This document shows, one piece after another, positions 61,103 through 64,000 of a stretch of 64,000 nt of DNA. Origin of the DNA: Ignavibacteria bacterium (GTDB lineage Bacteria; Bacteroidota; Ignavibacteria; Ch128b); contig JABLYA010000006.1 in the NCBI GenBank assembly GCA_013177855.1, forward strand, positions 148,659-212,658, given 5' to 3'. The position numbers and the translations under genes are program-made. Numbering within the stretch: position 1 is the stretch's first letter; every line of letters starts with the position of its first letter. The notes under the pieces were generated by a model. That model searched no databases and was not told the DNA's origin. It saw only the letters and a list, made by a program, of their open reading frames with translations.

Positions 61103-61670
61103 AAGTGAATTATTAACTTTTAATTTAGAAGAACTTGAATCATTAAAATTGCAAGAAATGGCATATCTTGATAATGGTACGACTTTATTAGAAGCAATTT
61201 TAAATACACCTTTTAAGAATAAAGAAAAATTTGAAAAATTAAAATCTAAAATTTCTATTCATTCTACAAATATTTCAAATATAGATAAGAGAATTGATGA
61301 ATTAAAAAATTCTAAAAAAGAAAATTTTCCATATGGTTCGTTATTTACGATTGGAGGTCCAATAACATGGACTACAACATATGTAAATCAAAATTATACA
61401 AAACTCAAATTGACAAAAATAAAATATGCTGATTGTAATAATGAGGTAAAAGAAGGTGAAGTATTAGATGATATTTTTCAATCAACATTAGGTAATTTTT
61501 ATATGACTGCTGAAAATGGTTCAATGGTTCCATTAGAAAGAATAATAGAGATTGATCAAGAATCGAGATCTGGTAAATGGTATATAACTATGTGTAAAAA
61601 CTTAGAAAGAAATAAGAAATTAAAAAGAGTTTTAAATGGAAAAGATATTAATAACGAAAGCGATTGCTAG
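61077..61670 (+). CDS. Unknown protein, 197 aa, with internal KKLKRVLN motif
   Basis: It starts inside the methylase fragment (MAESKKYSESELLTFNLEEL). The helical N-terminal half has IHSTNISNIDKRIDELKNSK; the C-terminal half is beta-rich (SLFTIGGPITWTTTYVNQNY). Near the end it reads ERNKKLKRVLNGKD, with the next gene's ATG inside. No family recognised. Confidence 0.55.
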   Translation: MAESKKYSESELLTFNLEELESLKLQEMAYLDNGTTLLEAILNTPFKNKEKFEKLKSKISIHSTNISNIDKRIDELKNSKKENFPYGSLFTIGGPITWTTTYVNQNYTKLKLTKIKYADCNNEVKEGEVLDDIFQSTLGNFYMTAENGSMVPLERIIEIDQESRSGKWYITMCKNLERNKKLKRVLNGKDINNESDC

Positions 61671-61926
61671 TATTTGCCTTAAAGGTCTTGGTTATAACCC
61701 AAAAGGCATACTTCATTCTAATCATGTGAATAGTAATAAATATCACACTGATGATTTTGTTACAATAGTTTGGAAAGATTACAACATAAGAGATGGTTTA
61801 CAAAAATATTATAATATGGAAAAAGTATATAGAAAGATTTTTGATTATGAATATCTTTTATCCATTTACAATAAATATTATCGTAGTAAAAAGTTAAATA
61901 GAATATTAAATAAATGTAATGAATAG
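61636..61926 (+). CDS. Unknown small protein, 96 aa, C-terminal KKLNRILN
   Basis: MEKILITKAIASICLKGLGY ... RKIFDYEYLLSIYNKYYRSK then KLNRILNKCNE. It overlaps the preceding gene by 35 bases. Its tail is followed by an A-rich 45-base gap to the Dam gene. Function unknown. Confidence 0.5.
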   Translation: MEKILITKAIASICLKGLGYNPKGILHSNHVNSNKYHTDDFVTIVWKDYNIRDGLQKYYNMEKVYRKIFDYEYLLSIYNKYYRSKKLNRILNKCNE

Positions 61927-61971
61927 TAATAAATATGTATAAGAATAATTAAAAAAAAATAAGTTAAAATT

Positions 61972-63246
61972 ATGATTTCGTATTTTGGTGGAAAAAATGG
62001 TATGGTTGAATTTATTAATAAATTCATACCTAGAGATATAAAAATTTATTGCGAACCTTTTAGTGGTGCATACTGGACATATATGAATACAACATATGAA
62101 TTCCCAGAATTGGATAAAATTATTTATAATGATTTTAATGGTCATATGGCAAATTTATATGCTTGTCTTAGAGAATACAATACATTTTTAAAATATCTTG
62201 AAAAAGAATTGAATAATGGATTTTTATTTACAAAAGAAACCGAAAAAACGAAAATAAGAAATTTTTATGCAAATATATTTTATTCATATAAAAAAGATTT
62301 AAGCGTTGGTAATTTTTTAGATAATCCCCCTAAAAAAAGACCAGATTTTGATGCAGGTGTCAAATATGCCTTTTTATTAACATCAAGTTTTAATGGTTGT
62401 TATCCAAGAAGTTGTGGTTGTTCTCCAATATCTTCAAATAATAAACCAAAATTAATATCATTGGTTAATAAATTAAAAAATGTAGAATATCAAAAAAAAT
62501 TAGAAAAAATAACAGATATTCATAATGAAGATTTTGAAGTAATAATTAAAAAATACGATAGTAAAGACACTTTTTTATACCTTGATCCTCCATATTTTAC
62601 ACCAGATGAAAATGGTAAAGATACTGGTAAAAGGGCATCTTGGTACGGAACTAAAGATTTCAATTATGAAAATCATATGAGATTATTAAATTTATTAAAA
62701 AACACTAAAAGTAGATGGGCTTTATCATATTATTATTTTAAAGAATTGGAAGATATATTACCAAAAGATAAATATAACTGGGTATCAGAAAAATTTTTTA
62801 GATCAAGTGCTTCTTTTTCAGAAACAAAAACCGAATTCGGAGAAGAATTATTAATTATGAATTATAAATTATCAGATGATGAAATAAAGAATAATAAAAC
62901 TTATTTTAAAACAATAAAAAATAAACCACGTAAGAATATGGCAAATAAAATTAAACCAAGCGAAGAATTATTAGATAAAGTTGTTAATAAAATTAGAAAT
63001 GATTTTGAAAAGGGTGATTTAGAATTACTTTATAAATTATTATCTTTTGTTCCAATTAAAAAGTTGGAAAGTTATTTACCAGAAATTGAACAAAAAAATG
63101 TTGAAGATATAAAACAAGAGATAACTGTAACAGAAGAAATTATTGTTAAGACTGATGTAAAACCTGTTAAACCAGTCATCGTATCACCAGTAGGAAATGG
63201 TGAAGATTTTAAAACAGATATTAAAAATGATGATTTTTGGGGATAA
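61972..63246 (+). CDS. dam: Dam-type DNA adenine methyltransferase with C-terminal extension
   Basis: 424 residues. MISYFGGKNGMVEFINKFIP and IYCEPFSGAYWTY (motif I, EPFSGA), then FLLTSSFNGCYPRS, TFLYLDPPYFTPDE (motif IV, DPPY) and GEELLIMNY: the D12/Dam class of N6-adenine methylase. About 120 residues follow the usual end. They include FEKGDLELLYKLLSFVPIKK then LESYLPE, a helical unit I have seen attached to various phage proteins, and an acidic end KNDDFWG. Likely protects phage DNA or mimics host methylation. Confidence 0.85.
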   Translation: MISYFGGKNGMVEFINKFIPRDIKIYCEPFSGAYWTYMNTTYEFPELDKIIYNDFNGHMANLYACLREYNTFLKYLEKELNNGFLFTKETEKTKIRNFYANIFYSYKKDLSVGNFLDNPPKKRPDFDAGVKYAFLLTSSFNGCYPRSCGCSPISSNNKPKLISLVNKLKNVEYQKKLEKITDIHNEDFEVIIKKYDSKDTFLYLDPPYFTPDENGKDTGKRASWYGTKDFNYENHMRLLNLLKNTKSRWALSYYYFKELEDILPKDKYNWVSEKFFRSSASFSETKTEFGEELLIMNYKLSDDEIKNNKTYFKTIKNKPRKNMANKIKPSEELLDKVVNKIRNDFEKGDLELLYKLLSFVPIKKLESYLPEIEQKNVEDIKQEITVTEEIIVKTDVKPVKPVIVSPVGNGEDFKTDIKNDDFWG

Positions 63247-63376
63247 TTATAATTTTTGTCACTAAAATAACGGCTAATTGGAGATATAAATTTTCAAAAT
63301 AATATAAAAGTATGAACGAATAACAAAATTTACAACAATTTACAACACCACCATTGGTTATACCAAATGTTAGGGT

Positions 63377-63571
63377 GTGTTTTTATTTAAAAATCAGACG
63401 TTGACCAATGGCAACGGATACGCAATATATACCTTAGAATGGGCATGGTTTAAAAACGTGGTTCGTGGTGGTTTTATACTCAAAAACTCGGAAATGGTGA
63501 TAATGGTGAAAGGACAAGATGAATATGGTTATTTGAAATTATTAGAAACAATCAATATAAATGACTTATAA
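63377..63571 (+). pseudogene. Chimeric ORF: foreign segment joined to the 30550 C-terminus
   Basis: NGNGYAIYTLEWAWFKNVVR then GGFILKNSEMVIMVK is G+C-richer than its surroundings. It runs straight into QDEYGYLKLLETININDL, identical to the end of the protein at 30550. The stop lies in TTATAACAGTTAGGTG. It looks like recombination within the repeat/cassette region. Expression uncertain. Confidence 0.45.
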
Positions 63572-63574
63572 CAG
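63519..63574 (+). repeat. Duplicate of 30721-30776
   Basis: GATGAATATGGTTATTT(G/A)A through to GACTTATAAC matches the end of the gene at 30550 with about one mismatch in 55 bases. The two copies are 33 kb apart. Confidence 0.85.
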
Positions 63575-63652
63575 TTAGGTGTATATGCAGTGATTTTAAA
63601 CTTTAATTGAAAAGATGAATATAATTATTAACAGACAAGGTTGATTAGATGT

Positions 63653-63736
63653 ATGAAAAATCATTACAAAAGTGAATTTATTAATGTTATAGAATGGCTT
63701 TTGCCTTATCTTCATCATGTGTCCAATTGGCTATAA
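63653..63736 (+). CDS. Possible 27-residue peptide, stop inside TATAACGG
   Basis: MKNHYKSEFINVIEWLLPYL then HHVSNWL. Hydrophobic and short. Its TAA lies in GGCTATAACGGC, one more case of a stop within the repeat end, and GGCTATAAC is complementary to GTTATAGCC at 31842. Confidence 0.35.
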   Translation: MKNHYKSEFINVIEWLLPYLHHVSNWL

Positions 63737-63800
63737 CGGCTTAAAAGCACATTTGGTTAAACTAACTGATGTTGTTTAACAAATAAAAAAATTAAAAGAT

Positions 63801-63887
63801 ATGAAAAACTATTTAGAAGGAATAACAGAAGAAATAATTAATTCACAAGGAATAAAAAACATTGGAATAATTCAATCCATTTTTTAA
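63801..63887 (+). CDS. Possible 28-residue peptide
   Basis: MKNYLEGITEEIINSQGIKN then IGIIQSIF, with an A-rich leader before the ATG. No other support. Confidence 0.3.
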   Translation: MKNYLEGITEEIINSQGIKNIGIIQSIF

Positions 63888-63889
63888 TT

Positions 63890-63897
63890 TATTTTTG
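63890..63897 (+). promoter_or_regulatory. Bacteroidetes-type -7 box TATTTTTG
   Basis: TAnnTTTG immediately before the ATG at 63902; no evident -33 element. Confidence 0.3.
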
Positions 63898-63901
63898 CAT
63901 T

Positions 63902-64000
63902 ATGAAATTAAAAGTAAAGCATTTTGTTTTTATCATTTCATTTGTACTGTTAAGTTCATTGTTTATAGGAGCTTCATTACATTTTGCATCTAATATTTTT
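63902..64000 (+). CDS. Start of a membrane or secreted protein, cut by window end
   Basis: MKLKVKHFVFIISFVLLSSL then FIGASLHFASNIF: a basic start and a hydrophobic stretch, either a signal peptide or first membrane helix. The rest lies outside the window. With the Bacteroidetes-type box before it, it may be a host-type gene. Confidence 0.45.
   Translation, partial: MKLKVKHFVFIISFVLLSSLFIGASLHFASNIF

Noticed and set aside
1..64000. tRNA genes, CRISPR arrays, phage or integron integrase, reverse transcriptase
   Set aside because: I looked for T-loop (GGTTCGAATCC-type) sequences, regularly spaced repeats, and tyrosine/serine recombinase or RT motifs and saw none. A dedicated scan would be decisive.

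Overview
The window is very AT-rich (roughly a quarter G+C by eye) and reads as part of a large T4-like tailed-phage genome, or an element derived from one, of a Bacteroidetes host. Phage evidence: a single-chain type II DNA topoisomerase, dNMP kinase, PhoH-type ATPase, thymidylate synthase, CCA-adding enzyme, a probable T4 gp62-like clamp-loader subunit, tail/baseplate-type structural proteins, a phage-type lipoprotein, several DNA methyltransferases, and long runs of tiny overlapping genes. Bacteroidetes evidence: secreted proteins with N-termini ending in ..YSQ or ..YCQ, a head-GIN-domain protein, a protein with a probable type IX secretion (T9SS) C-terminal signal, and a few TAnnTTTG -7 promoter boxes. 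I saw no tRNA, rRNA, CRISPR array, phage integrase or integron integrase.

Layout. 1-1.7 kb: two genes of higher G+C and bacterial style, closed off by a perfect hairpin. 1.9-7.4 kb (minus): a DUF1617-like protein, MoxR-type AAA+ ATPase, small proteins, a membrane HExxH protein and a metallopeptidase/VWA protein. 7.5-24.8 kb: receptor-type fibre protein, dNMP kinase, topoisomerase, candidate packaged internal proteins, structural genes, an S1-domain protein, PhoH, CCA-adding enzyme and a PD-(D/E)XK-like protein. 24.8-29.3 kb (minus): small genes, methyltransferase, GGCT and the clamp-loader candidate. 29.5-34.5 kb: ADP-ribosyltransferase-like protein, repeats and short genes, HD hydrolase, cREC receiver protein. 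34.6-39.8 kb: two glycosyltransferases, thymidylate synthase, unknowns. 40-45.9 kb: secreted T9SS-type proteins, methyltransferase, Nudix, a large unknown. 45.9-48.1 kb: a methyltransferase gene split by an IS5-family insertion. 48.2-63.2 kb: a mosaic of small genes, many carrying single frameshifts at homopolymers, ending in a Dam-type methyltransferase. 63.2-64 kb: short peptides, repeats and the start of another secreted or membrane protein.

Three genome-wide patterns stand out. (1) At least a dozen otherwise unrelated proteins begin with a short basic/aromatic leader ending in a (L/I)-x-E-type site such as LNE. This matches the logic of the T4 capsid-targeting sequence cut by the gp21 prohead protease, and suggests a set of packaged, probably injected proteins that includes an ADP-ribosyltransferase-like and a CCA-adding enzyme. 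(2) Many unrelated small proteins end in KKLxRIL[KN]; its codons contain an A-rich or AGGA ribosome-binding sequence, and the next gene's ATG lies inside or just after them. (3) From 30 kb on, genes repeatedly end with their TAA inside a TAAC that opens an imperfect palindrome, some bounded by TTATAAC and GTTATAA, like integron attC sites without an integrase.

Recurrent +/-1 frameshifts at A, T or G runs in the accessory genes are either assembly error or real decay. Many of those genes are therefore given as frameshifted, with the repaired reading described.
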